Of a stretch of 7,358 nt of DNA, positions 1-5,509 are shown piece after piece (positions within the stretch are counted from its first letter, which is position 1; every line of letters begins with the position of its first letter). Source of the stretch: Caldifarciminota bacterium (GTDB lineage: Bacteria > Hydrothermota > Hydrothermia > LBFQ01 > DSFT01). The DNA lies in contig WGAQ01000045.1 in the NCBI GenBank assembly GCA_015494735.1, forward strand, positions 1 to 7,358, read 5' to 3'. The translations under genes were made by a program, and so were the position numbers. Below the pieces are notes generated by a model. The model saw only the letters and a list, made by a program, of their open reading frames with translations. It was not told the DNA's origin and made no database searches.

Positions 1-1902
1 GGAGGTCTGGGAGGGGTGGTCATAGTGGATATATCATCCCCATCTGCTCCTGTCCATCTGTCTTCCATCCCCTTCGAAGTGGTCCTCGATGTGAGCGTGG
101 ATGGGAATATCCTTCTCGTGTCTGCATATGAACAGGGGCTTGCAATAGTGGACATATCCGATCCCTCCAGTCCGAATGTGATTTCCATCGTGGATCTTCC
201 GGGTCAGGTGGCGGATGTGGCTTATGGAAACGGGAATGTGGTATTCATGGCTTCTCGATATACGGGAATCTTCTCCATAGACATTTCCAATCCCGCATCT
301 CCATCCGTACTCGACACCTTTACCTCCGGAGTAATTTACGAAATATACGCAAGGAACGACACTGTATTTGCTGCCGGTGGCTCGTACGACTTCTTCATTC
401 TGGATGCATCGGACCCTGCCAGTCTTTCCTTCGTATCGGGCCATACGAGTGGATTCTTCTCATGGGCGACGGACCTGATGGTCGTGGGGGATACTGTCTT
501 CCTTGCTGACATGAGCGAGGGCGTCAGGATGGTCGATATTACCAATCCCGGTAGTCCCGTGGATGTGGACAGCGTTTTACTCCCCGGATATGTTCAATTC
601 CTGAGCGTCCGCAACGGTTATCTCTATGCAGGAACATCTGCGGACAGCATCTTCTCGGTGAATCTTTCCACGATGTCGGTGGAGGCCCAGTACGAGGACC
701 AGGGGGACCTCAGGGACCTTGCAACTTATGGCAATTACCTGTTTGCAGCGGTATCCGGCGGTGGGGTGAGCATCCTGGAGACCCCGTTGCTTTCCTATTC
801 CGGCGCATTTTTCACACCGTCTTTCACCGTTTCGATAGCATCCTCGGGCAACTATGCCTATGCGGGGGACTGGAATGCGGGTCTGACTGTTCTGGACGTG
901 TCTTCCATGAGCAATCCTCGAATAGTGAAAACGTTCCCCTCGCTGGATTTTACCCAGGACCTTTACATCGATGGGGATTTTCTCTACGTGGCCCATGCTT
1001 ACGATGGCCTCTATGTAATCAACATATCCGACCCATCCAATCCCTTCATAGATGGCAGCTATAATACCCCGGGCGTGGCTGATGGTATATACGTATCCAA
1101 TGGATATGCCTATGTGGCGGATAATTTCGGGGACCTGGTGATTCTCGATGTATCCATTCCTCAGGTCCCATCTCCGGTGGCCACCTTCGAATTTCCCGGA
1201 AGGGCCATGGATGTGGTGGGAAGGGATTCCCTGCTGTTCATCGCTGCGGGGGATAGTGGACTGGTGGTGGTGAATGTATCTGACCCCTCGTCCCCATACC
1301 TGGTGAGCCAGTTCGTTCCTCCTTCTTCTTACATTTACTCCTCGAAGGTGTATCTGGTGGATTCCTTCCTCTTTCTGGCCAACTACTACGAACTCTACAT
1401 CCTGAGCGTATCGGCCCCCGATTCTCCCTATGTGCTGGTTGTGGATTCCTTCGGAGGTCAGAGCGTGATGGACGTCAATGGATATGGGAATCTGGTTTAC
1501 ATCACTGTATGGGATTCCGGTATGAAGGTGCTGGATGTATCTTCCGGCGACCTGTCTGCCTATGCCGGGTATTACGACCCGTATATATCCTCCCTCAGGG
1601 ATGGTATTGCCCCGGTCGATAGTTTCGTGTTGATTTCCGCCGGCATCAGCGGGATATGGAACTTCAGAAGTCTCATCCCCCTGGAAGACCGGGAATACAT
1701 CTCCTATCCCGCATCCCCCATAAGATTCTCCATTTCCCGCAATGGAATCCTGTTGCACACCCGTGGAAAATACGAGATATACGATGCGGGGGGACGGAAG
1801 ATTGTGGAGGGATACTCCGATGGGAATGCATCGATTCCGATGAGAAGGGGAGTGTATATTCTGCGCATGGGGGCTGCACGGGAAAAGTTCGTCATTCCAT
1901 GA
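1..1902 (+). CDS. LVIVD-repeat beta-propeller protein with C-terminal Por/T9SS-like sorting tail (5' partial)
   Basis: The frame is open from base 1 with no stop, and the first codons (GGLGGVVIVD) already lie inside a repeat. The GTG at 16 is therefore not a true start, and 633 residues of a longer protein are visible. About 13 units of roughly 42-45 residues can be read. Each has the core [LV]xVxDVSDPSxPxxV preceded by a G-x-x-[LVA]-Y-[VA]-A strand, for example LAIVDISDPSSP, LYVINISDPSNP and LVVVNVSDPSSP. This is the LVIVD repeat, which forms beta-propeller-like surface or secreted proteins, probably for binding. Units near bases 650-790 are degenerate. The last 62 residues (1714-1899) have the Por/T9SS type A pattern: a beta strand, YDAGGRKI, a small strand, RRGVYILRM, and a final KFVIP. 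The signal peptide would be upstream of the window. Ligand and partner are unknown. Repeat family is confident; the tail assignment is slightly less so. Confidence 0.88.
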   Translation, partial: GGLGGVVIVDISSPSAPVHLSSIPFEVVLDVSVDGNILLVSAYEQGLAIVDISDPSSPNVISIVDLPGQVADVAYGNGNVVFMASRYTGIFSIDISNPASPSVLDTFTSGVIYEIYARNDTVFAAGGSYDFFILDASDPASLSFVSGHTSGFFSWATDLMVVGDTVFLADMSEGVRMVDITNPGSPVDVDSVLLPGYVQFLSVRNGYLYAGTSADSIFSVNLSTMSVEAQYEDQGDLRDLATYGNYLFAAVSGGGVSILETPLLSYSGAFFTPSFTVSIASSGNYAYAGDWNAGLTVLDVSSMSNPRIVKTFPSLDFTQDLYIDGDFLYVAHAYDGLYVINISDPSNPFIDGSYNTPGVADGIYVSNGYAYVADNFGDLVILDVSIPQVPSPVATFEFPGRAMDVVGRDSLLFIAAGDSGLVVVNVSDPSSPYLVSQFVPPSSYIYSSKVYLVDSFLFLANYYELYILSVSAPDSPYVLVVDSFGGQSVMDVNGYGNLVYITVWDSGMKVLDVSSGDLSAYAGYYDPYISSLRDGIAPVDSFVLISAGISGIWNFRSLIPLEDREYISYPASPIRFSISRNGILLHTRGKYEIYDAGGRKIVEGYSDGNASIPMRRGVYILRMGAAREKFVIP

Positions 1903-1925
1903 GGGGAGATTTCCCCTCTCTTTGT
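1901..1925 (+). terminator. Hairpin terminator after the LVIVD gene
   Basis: A perfect 7-bp stem, GAGGGGA (1901-1907) with TCCCCTC (1912-1918), encloses a 4-base loop and is followed by TCTTTGT. The stem begins inside the TGA stop codon. It fits a rho-independent terminator for the rightward gene. On the other strand no T run follows, so it is unlikely to serve the leftward ymdB operon, for which I see no clear terminator in 1903-1991. Confidence 0.6.
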
Positions 1926-1991
1926 ATTCTCTGCTGTGTATCTTCCAGAAACTGGATGGGGACAACTATTGCAATTACAGGGATGCTGACC

Positions 1992-2771
1992 CTAAATCTC
2001 GAACCTCTCGATGTGAATTGCCCTTCCGATTTCCGGGTCCACTTCCACGTAAATTCCCTGTACCCTCAAATCCTTCTTGCAGGGGTCTGCCTTCTCCCTG
2101 TAATGGGGATACATGAATCTGGGCACTGTCTTCTCCGGGTCCGCACCTATAACCGATAGCATGCTCCCCGTCATTCCAATATCGGTTATGTAGGCGGTGC
2201 CTCCCGGGAGTATCTTCTCATCCGCTGTCTGAACGTGGGTATGGGTCCCGAATACGAGGGCATACTTTCCATCCAGGTGGAATCCGAGAGCCGTCTTTTC
2301 GCTGGTGGCCTCCGCATGAAAATCCACTATGAATATGCCATCCGGGTCCCTTTCCCTCGCCTCCAGTGCCTTTCTGAAGGGACAATCCACGCGGGGGTCC
2401 ATGAATACCCTTCCCAGCAGGGTTATCACATACACCTTTCTGCCCATTATTTCCTTCGAGAATATGCGGTTTCCGGGGGATTCGGGTGGAAAGTTGTATG
2501 CCACGATGACATCTTCCCTATCTATAACCTCCTCGTATCCCTTATTATCGAATATGTGGTTCCCCGTCGTTATGACATCCGCTCCCGCTTCCTTTATGGC
2601 CCTGTAGGCCTTTTCATTTATACCCCTTCCTCCGGCGCTGTTCTCACCGTTGACTATTATCAGATGGGGATGATATTTTTCCTTCAGAGCCAGTGCCTTT
2701 TCCCTGTAGGTGTTCCTCCCCGGCTTTCCGTATACATCCCCTATGGCGAGTATGCGGATGCTTTCCTTCAT
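1992..2771 (-). CDS. ymdB: YmdB-family (TIGR00282) metallophosphoesterase, probable 2',3'-cyclic nucleotide phosphodiesterase
   Basis: This 259-residue protein matches the length of Bacillus YmdB (about 264). It carries the family's full dinuclear metal centre: D12 in AIGDVYGKPGR, E43-N44 in NGENSAGG, N71-H72 in TTGNHIFD, H152 in DFHAEATSEK, and H177/H179 in GTHTHVQTAD. The conserved ITDIGMTG block follows at about 195-202. Characterised relatives are cytosolic and hydrolyse 2',3'-cyclic nucleotides, acting in RNA turnover and, in Bacillus, biofilm and sporulation decisions. The role here is inferred from family. The ATG overlaps the TGA of the upstream SEC-C gene as ATGA, so translation is probably coupled. 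A TAAAAT hexamer 7 bases before the ATG could also give it its own leaderless promoter. In many bacteria ymdB sits next to rny (RNase Y); here its operon partner is the SEC-C protein. Confidence 0.95.
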   Translation of the reverse strand: MKESIRILAIGDVYGKPGRNTYREKALALKEKYHPHLIIVNGENSAGGRGINEKAYRAIKEAGADVITTGNHIFDNKGYEEVIDREDVIVAYNFPPESPGNRIFSKEIMGRKVYVITLLGRVFMDPRVDCPFRKALEARERDPDGIFIVDFHAEATSEKTALGFHLDGKYALVFGTHTHVQTADEKILPGGTAYITDIGMTGSMLSVIGADPEKTVPRFMYPHYREKADPCKKDLRVQGIYVEVDPEIGRAIHIERFEI

Positions 2772-3883
2772 CGCTTCAATTTTAAAACTTCTTCCACATC
2801 GACGTGCTTTGCTCCCGTGGATTTGAATCTCTCCTCCAGATTGTAGTAGAATTTGAATTCCTCCTCCGAAACCTCTCCCAGATTCCTGTAGAAGTCCTCT
2901 ATGTCCTCCTTTTTCTGCTTCTGGAACTCCTCCTGCGGGTCTATCTTCGTTTTCCCCTTATCCTCGAACACTTCCACCTCGTCGTACAATCCCTCGTACA
3001 GCTTCAGAATGGCCATTACCTGATTTATATTCCGTGCCAGTACGAAAGCGATGAAGTTGTTTTCTTCTCCGTACAGCACCATGGTTCCCACCACGTGATA
3101 TATGTTGCTCCTGTCTTCGGGCTTGAGGGGATTCCTGTCGAGCAGCTTTGCCACCCTTCCCATGTTGTAGATGATGAATGCCCGATTGTTCTTGTCGAAA
3201 TAGACAGCCCTTGCCTTCTCCGAAATCCTTCCGAATTTCTTATAATCGCTGAAGTTGAATTTTATTGCGTAATCCTTCTTTTCGAATCCGTCGTAGAAGA
3301 CATCGAACTTTTCCTCGTACACGAATTGGTTCAACTCCCTTATGATGGATTCCACGTCCGAATTGAGATTTATGTGGGGGACCATCATGCGAGGAATGAA
3401 GTAAGCGAACGGGGAGAGGACCCACTTCCCCTCGACGGGATAGATGTATCCCACCATCACATCGTATTTGAAGTATTCCCTTCTGCTGTCGATATTCCAT
3501 ATTCTGATTTCCTCTCCGCTCTCCAGGTCTATACCCCGGAAGCCCAGAAAATCCAGGTTTTCGGTTATCTCTATGCGGGCCATTTTACCTTTGGAGAAGG
3601 CATCCATTACCTCTTTCTGTCTGTGGGTCAGCAGCTCACCCCTTTCCTTCAGAAATCTGTCCAGTATATCCGTGTCCGTAAGTGCATAATATACGTATGC
3701 GTCCCGGAATACTTCCCCGTATCTCTTCAGGGTATCGGCATAATCGGATGCCACCTCCTTCAACCATCTGCCCACATGAATCTGAAAGATTTCCTTCAAT
3801 ACATCCTGATACCGGGCAACCACCATCGCATCGTCCCGGCAGCACTTTTCATAGGGTTTCCCGCTTCCGCATGGACACTTCAT
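2768..3883 (-). CDS. SEC-C zinc-motif protein of unknown function
   Basis: The 371-residue protein opens with MKCPCGSGKPYEKCC, a CxC-x8-CC zinc-binding SEC-C motif (C3, C5, C14, C15) like the one at the C-terminus of SecA. Here it is at the N-terminus, joined to a large unrelated body. Residues about 17-100 look alpha-helical and charged. Residues 102-165 look beta-rich, with the pattern LDFLGFRGIDLESGEE then VMVGYIYPVEGKWVLSP, reminiscent of the small beta domain in many SEC-C proteins. Residues 225-285 are another mixed segment. The C-terminal 60 residues are acidic and helical, possibly coiled coil. No signal peptide or membrane segment is seen, so it is probably cytosolic. The start is firm: ATG at 3883 with AGGAGG upstream, and the zinc motif begins at once. 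It leads the operon with ymdB. SEC-C motifs mediate protein or ribosome contacts in several families, but I cannot assign a function. Confidence 0.85.
   Translation of the reverse strand: MKCPCGSGKPYEKCCRDDAMVVARYQDVLKEIFQIHVGRWLKEVASDYADTLKRYGEVFRDAYVYYALTDTDILDRFLKERGELLTHRQKEVMDAFSKGKMARIEITENLDFLGFRGIDLESGEEIRIWNIDSRREYFKYDVMVGYIYPVEGKWVLSPFAYFIPRMMVPHINLNSDVESIIRELNQFVYEEKFDVFYDGFEKKDYAIKFNFSDYKKFGRISEKARAVYFDKNNRAFIIYNMGRVAKLLDRNPLKPEDRSNIYHVVGTMVLYGEENNFIAFVLARNINQVMAILKLYEGLYDEVEVFEDKGKTKIDPQEEFQKQKKEDIEDFYRNLGEVSEEEFKFYYNLEERFKSTGAKHVDVEEVLKLKR
2779..2784 (-). promoter_or_regulatory. Possible internal -10 box (TAAAAT) for ymdB
   Basis: On the minus strand TTTTAAAATT precedes the ymdB ATG, with 7 bases between TAAAAT and the start codon. 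The box lies in the last codons of the SEC-C gene (Val-Leu-Lys-Leu-Lys-Arg), so codon content could explain it by chance. It shares the hexamer and spacing seen at phnD and pgeF. No -35 element is evident. The nearest purine stretch, GAAG, is a poor and too-close Shine-Dalgarno candidate. Confidence 0.35.
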
Positions 3884-3894
3884 TATTCGGATTG

Positions 3895-3900
3895 CCTCCT
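3895..3900 (-). promoter_or_regulatory. Shine-Dalgarno site of the SEC-C gene
   Basis: The minus strand reads AGGAGG followed by 11 bases and the ATG at 3883. The spacing is on the long side, but the core is perfect. It shows that the organism uses canonical ribosome binding sites for some genes, which makes their absence at other starts in this window meaningful. Confidence 0.7.
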
Positions 3901-3963
3901 GTTAGGCTGAAAAGTATAAATCCCGCATGGTTTCGAAGATTTGAAGATGTGGACAGAGTGCCC

Positions 3964-3974
3964 TATTTTATAAT
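3964..3974. promoter_or_regulatory. Overlapping divergent -10-like boxes
   Basis: The AT-rich core TATTTTATAAT reads TATAAT rightward (3969-3974) and TAAAAT leftward (3970-3965). Leftward use would start a transcript near 3958, giving the SEC-C gene a leader of about 75 bases. Rightward use would start near 3981, about 107 bases before the GTG of the nuclease-like gene. No good -35 hexamer lies 16-18 bases away on either strand. A second rightward candidate, TAACAT at 4062-4067, is too close to the Shine-Dalgarno site to be preferred. Confidence 0.4.
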
Positions 3975-3982
3975 TTGATAGA
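3972..3982 (+). repeat. 11-bp direct repeat AATTTGATAGA, copy 1
   Basis: This copy is identical to 4546-4556. The two copies flank the nuclease-like gene in the same orientation, 563 bases apart. Copy 1 begins within the divergent -10-like core. It could be a shared regulatory site or chance; at 11 bp it is too short to call a target-site duplication with confidence. Confidence 0.45.
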
Positions 3983-4074
3983 TTTTTGCGACCGTGAGGG
4001 CCTTCTATGGACGCAGCTGGAAGACTTTTCAGCCCGGTGGGGATTTTTACTTTTTCAACTTTAACATTTACGAC

Positions 4075-4081
4075 AGGAGGG
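4075..4081 (+). promoter_or_regulatory. Shine-Dalgarno site fixing the GTG start at 4088
   Basis: AGGAGGG is followed by six bases (AAATCG) and GTG at 4088. This is a near-ideal site, and it decides against the longer reading from ATG 4007. The extra N-terminal 27 residues of that reading look like noncoding sequence, and the ATG lacks a ribosome binding site. Confidence 0.75.
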
Positions 4082-4087
4082 AAATCG

Positions 4088-4510
4088 GTGGAGGAGAAGG
4101 AACTCCTCGAACTCCTTCTGAAGGAGTTTCGCAAAATAAATCAGAATATAGGGCAACTTCTTCATCAGGTGAAGATGCTCCGGGCGGACCTTACGGAAAA
4201 TGCCCTCATCAAAATGTTCGTGGATTACTTAAGAGAGAAGGGACACAAGGACATAAGCGTGATTCCACTGGATGCCGCAGGGAATGCGCCGGATTTTCTG
4301 GTAAAGACGAGCAGGGGAGAGTATCTGGTGGAGATAAAGCCCTACGTTCCCATGAGAAGGGCGGAGAAGAATGCCCATCAGTTGAAGTCGAGGGTCAGGG
4401 AGGGGCAGATTCCTGTCATTGCGGCCAGATTTATGGACGACCCGGTCCGAGAATTGTTTCACAGGGAGGGGATAAAGGTCTTTCTCCTGTGCAATCCCGA
4501 TGACTTCTGA
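4088..4510 (+). CDS. Small PD-(D/E)XK nuclease-like protein
   Basis: This 140-residue protein starts at GTG behind a strong Shine-Dalgarno site. Residues 1-35 form an amphipathic, probably coiled-coil helix (VEEKELLELLLKEF, then NIGQLLHQVKML). A helix with E37 follows (LTENALIKMFVDYLREKG). The core motif is P68-D69 in APDFLVKTSRGEY, then E82-x-K84 in LVEIKPY. This is the order and spacing of the PD-(D/E)XK nuclease fold, with strands predicted on both sides and a later helix and strand (VRELFHREGIKVFLLC). All three catalytic-type residues are present, so it may be an active nuclease, but many small members with this fold are DNA-binding or of unknown role. There is no methyltransferase, specificity subunit or immunity gene beside it, so nothing points to a restriction system. 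Coding is well supported; function is tentative. It is soluble, with no signal peptide. Confidence 0.65.
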   Translation: MEEKELLELLLKEFRKINQNIGQLLHQVKMLRADLTENALIKMFVDYLREKGHKDISVIPLDAAGNAPDFLVKTSRGEYLVEIKPYVPMRRAEKNAHQLKSRVREGQIPVIAARFMDDPVRELFHREGIKVFLLCNPDDF

Positions 4511-4521
4511 AGGCGATCGAT

Positions 4522-4540
4522 TCCCGGAGGCGGGGGACTT
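4522..4540 (+). terminator. Weak hairpin after the nuclease-like gene
   Basis: CCCG (4523-4526) pairs with CGGG (4531-4534) around GAGG, with G-T wobble extension, and is followed by GACTTGTTC. The stem is short and the T run is poor. It lies 12 bases after the stop codon, where a terminator would be expected, but the support is slight. Confidence 0.2.
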
Positions 4541-4545
4541 GTTCG

Positions 4546-4556
4546 AATTTGATAGA
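4546..4556 (+). repeat. 11-bp direct repeat AATTTGATAGA, copy 2
   Basis: This is an exact copy of 3972-3982, lying 36 bases after the stop of the nuclease-like gene and 48 bases before the phnD-like start. Its place upstream of a second promoter region would suit a common regulator. Confidence 0.45.
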
Positions 4557-4567
4557 ACATAATTTAT

Positions 4568-4578
4568 CTTATGTTAAC
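4568..4578. repeat. 11-bp intergenic repeat CTTATGTTAAC, copy 1
   Basis: The sequence is identical to 7065-7075 and contains the palindrome GTTAAC. Here GTTAAC ends 14 bases before the TAAAAT box of the phnD-like gene. At the second copy, read leftward, GTTAAC ends 15 bases before another TAAAAT (7054-7049). The similar distance suggests a promoter or operator element, although TTAACA would sit closer to the -10 than a normal -35. Confidence 0.4.
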
Positions 4579-4592
4579 ACCATCAACCCGTT

Positions 4593-4598
4593 TAAAAT
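4593..4598 (+). promoter_or_regulatory. Candidate leaderless -10 box (TAAAAT) of the phnD-like gene
   Basis: TTTAAAATTT lies immediately before the gene: TAAAAT ends 6 bases before the ATG at 4605, and the bases between (TTTCCA) hold no Shine-Dalgarno site. A -10 box at this distance would start transcription at or next to the A of the ATG. No convincing -35 is seen; TTATGT (4569-4574, 18-base spacer) is a poor match. Confidence 0.5.
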
Positions 4599-4604
4599 TT
4601 TCCA

Positions 4605-5462
4605 ATGAACAAAAGAATACTGACAATCGCCCTTGGAGCTGCCATACTAACCGGTGGTTGTTCCAGGGAAGAGCAGATTGTTCTGGGATTCGTTCCATCC
4701 GCAGAGGCGGAGAAGATAGCGACGACCGTCAAGCCCCTGACGGAAATCCTTTCCCAGAAACTGGGAATAAAAGTAAAATCCTATCTCGCCACGGATTACA
4801 CTGCAATCATCGAAGCCCTCGGGAGTGGTAAAGTGGATGTGGCTTTTCTTCCGCCCTTTGCCTACGTGGTTGCCCATGACAAGTACGGGGCGGAGGTTCT
4901 GGTGAAAGCTCTGCGCCATGGAAAGGAATTCTACAGGGGGCAGTTTTCCGTGAGGAGCGATAGTGGAGTGGATAGTTTGAAACAGTTGAAGGGGAAGATA
5001 TGGGCCTATCCGGATGCTTCTTCGTCCAGTGGCTATCTCTTCCCCAAGTATAAGATGATTAAGGAGGGGATAGACCCCGACGAATTCTTCTCCGATAAGA
5101 TTCAGACGGGTAGCCATGATAATGCCATTCTAGCCGTTTACAATGGGGAGGCCGACCTGGCCACCACCTTCGAAGGAGCGGAAAACAGGCTCCTGAAGGA
5201 CTATCCGGATGTGAAAGAGAAAATAAAGATAATCGCATACACCGATAAGATTCCCAACGATGGTCTGGTGGTTAAGAAAGACCTGGACCCCGCCCTGAAG
5301 GAGAAGATCAAGCAGGCATTTCTGTCTCTGAACGAAGATTCCACTGCGATGAGTATACTCAAGGAGGTCTATTCCTGGGATGGTATTGTTCCCGCATCGG
5401 ATAAGGATTACGAAATAGTGAGGGAAGTGGCAAAGACCCTGAATATCACCATTCCGAAGTAG
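4605..5462 (+). CDS. phnD: Phosphate/phosphite/phosphonate ABC transporter substrate-binding lipoprotein (PhnD family)
   Basis: The 285-residue protein has a lipoprotein signal: K3-R4, a hydrophobic stretch, and the lipobox LTGGC with lipidation at C19. The mature part is a two-lobe periplasmic binding fold. It begins LGFVPSAEAEKIA and continues with KVDVAFLPPFAYVVA (76-90), the ligand-binding serine loop YPDASSSSGYLFPK (135-148), GSHDNAILAVYNGEADLA (169-186), and IPNDGLVVKKDL (216-227). These are family landmarks of PhnD-like proteins, which deliver phosphate, phosphite or phosphonates to an ABC permease. The exact ligand cannot be read from the sequence, because this superfamily is also over-annotated. 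No permease or ATPase gene (PhnE/PhnC) follows; the next gene is a HAD phosphatase behind a terminator-like hairpin. It may therefore be an orphan receptor, or its partners lie elsewhere. The ATG is supported by the lipobox position, but there is no Shine-Dalgarno site. Confidence 0.9.
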   Translation: MNKRILTIALGAAILTGGCSREEQIVLGFVPSAEAEKIATTVKPLTEILSQKLGIKVKSYLATDYTAIIEALGSGKVDVAFLPPFAYVVAHDKYGAEVLVKALRHGKEFYRGQFSVRSDSGVDSLKQLKGKIWAYPDASSSSGYLFPKYKMIKEGIDPDEFFSDKIQTGSHDNAILAVYNGEADLATTFEGAENRLLKDYPDVKEKIKIIAYTDKIPNDGLVVKKDLDPALKEKIKQAFLSLNEDSTAMSILKEVYSWDGIVPASDKDYEIVREVAKTLNITIPK

Positions 5463-5465
5463 GGC

Positions 5466-5485
5466 AGGGCGGTGTTTCCGCCCTT
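5466..5485 (+). terminator. Hairpin after the phnD-like gene
   Basis: AGGGCGG (5466-5472) pairs with CCGCCCT (5478-5484) around TGTTT, four bases after the TAG stop. The stem is strong and GC-rich, but only two Ts follow before CGAAC, so it may terminate weakly or act as an mRNA-stabilising end. It separates the phnD-like gene from the HAD gene. Confidence 0.5.
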
Positions 5486-5492
5486 CGAACTT

Positions 5493-5498
5493 TAAAAT
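5493..5498 (+). promoter_or_regulatory. Candidate -10 box (TAAAAT) of the HAD gene
   Basis: TTTAAAATT, the same string as at 4591-4599, ends 11 bases before the ATG at 5510 and 8 bases before an in-frame TTG at 5507. Transcription would begin near 5505. The mRNA would then have only a few leader bases, or would start around the TTG. No Shine-Dalgarno site is present. Confidence 0.45.
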
Positions 5499-5509
5499 TG
5501 GCTCCATTG

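Noticed and set aside
1..1902. DNA-level tandem repeat array in the LVIVD gene
   Set aside because: The repetition is at protein level with diverged codons; it reflects propeller blades, not a recent tandem duplication or CRISPR-like array.
577..1965. 462-codon open frame antisense to the LVIVD gene
   Set aside because: The translation is rich in His, Arg, Ile and Gly with no domain pattern. Its length is explained by the codon bias and repeats of the sense gene, which has clear LVIVD units.
2804..3910. 368-codon open frame antisense to the SEC-C gene
   Set aside because: It mirrors the codon positions of the sense gene. The sense strand has a Shine-Dalgarno site and a zinc motif at its exact start; the antisense frame has neither.
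4007..4087. Longer N-terminus for the nuclease-like protein from ATG 4007
   Set aside because: There is no ribosome binding site, and the 27 added residues are Thr/Phe-rich with no plausible signal peptide. The GTG at 4088 has a near-perfect site.
3994..4503. 169-codon frame overlapping the nuclease-like gene in another frame
   Set aside because: It is low-complexity, Gly/Ser/Arg-rich and lacks any fold pattern. The alternative frame has an AGGAGGG site with ideal spacing and a PD-(D/E)XK motif.
3884..4510. Restriction-modification or toxin-antitoxin system around the nuclease-like gene
   Set aside because: No methyltransferase, specificity, antitoxin or recombinase gene is adjacent. The neighbours are a SEC-C protein and a transporter-binding lipoprotein with their own signals.
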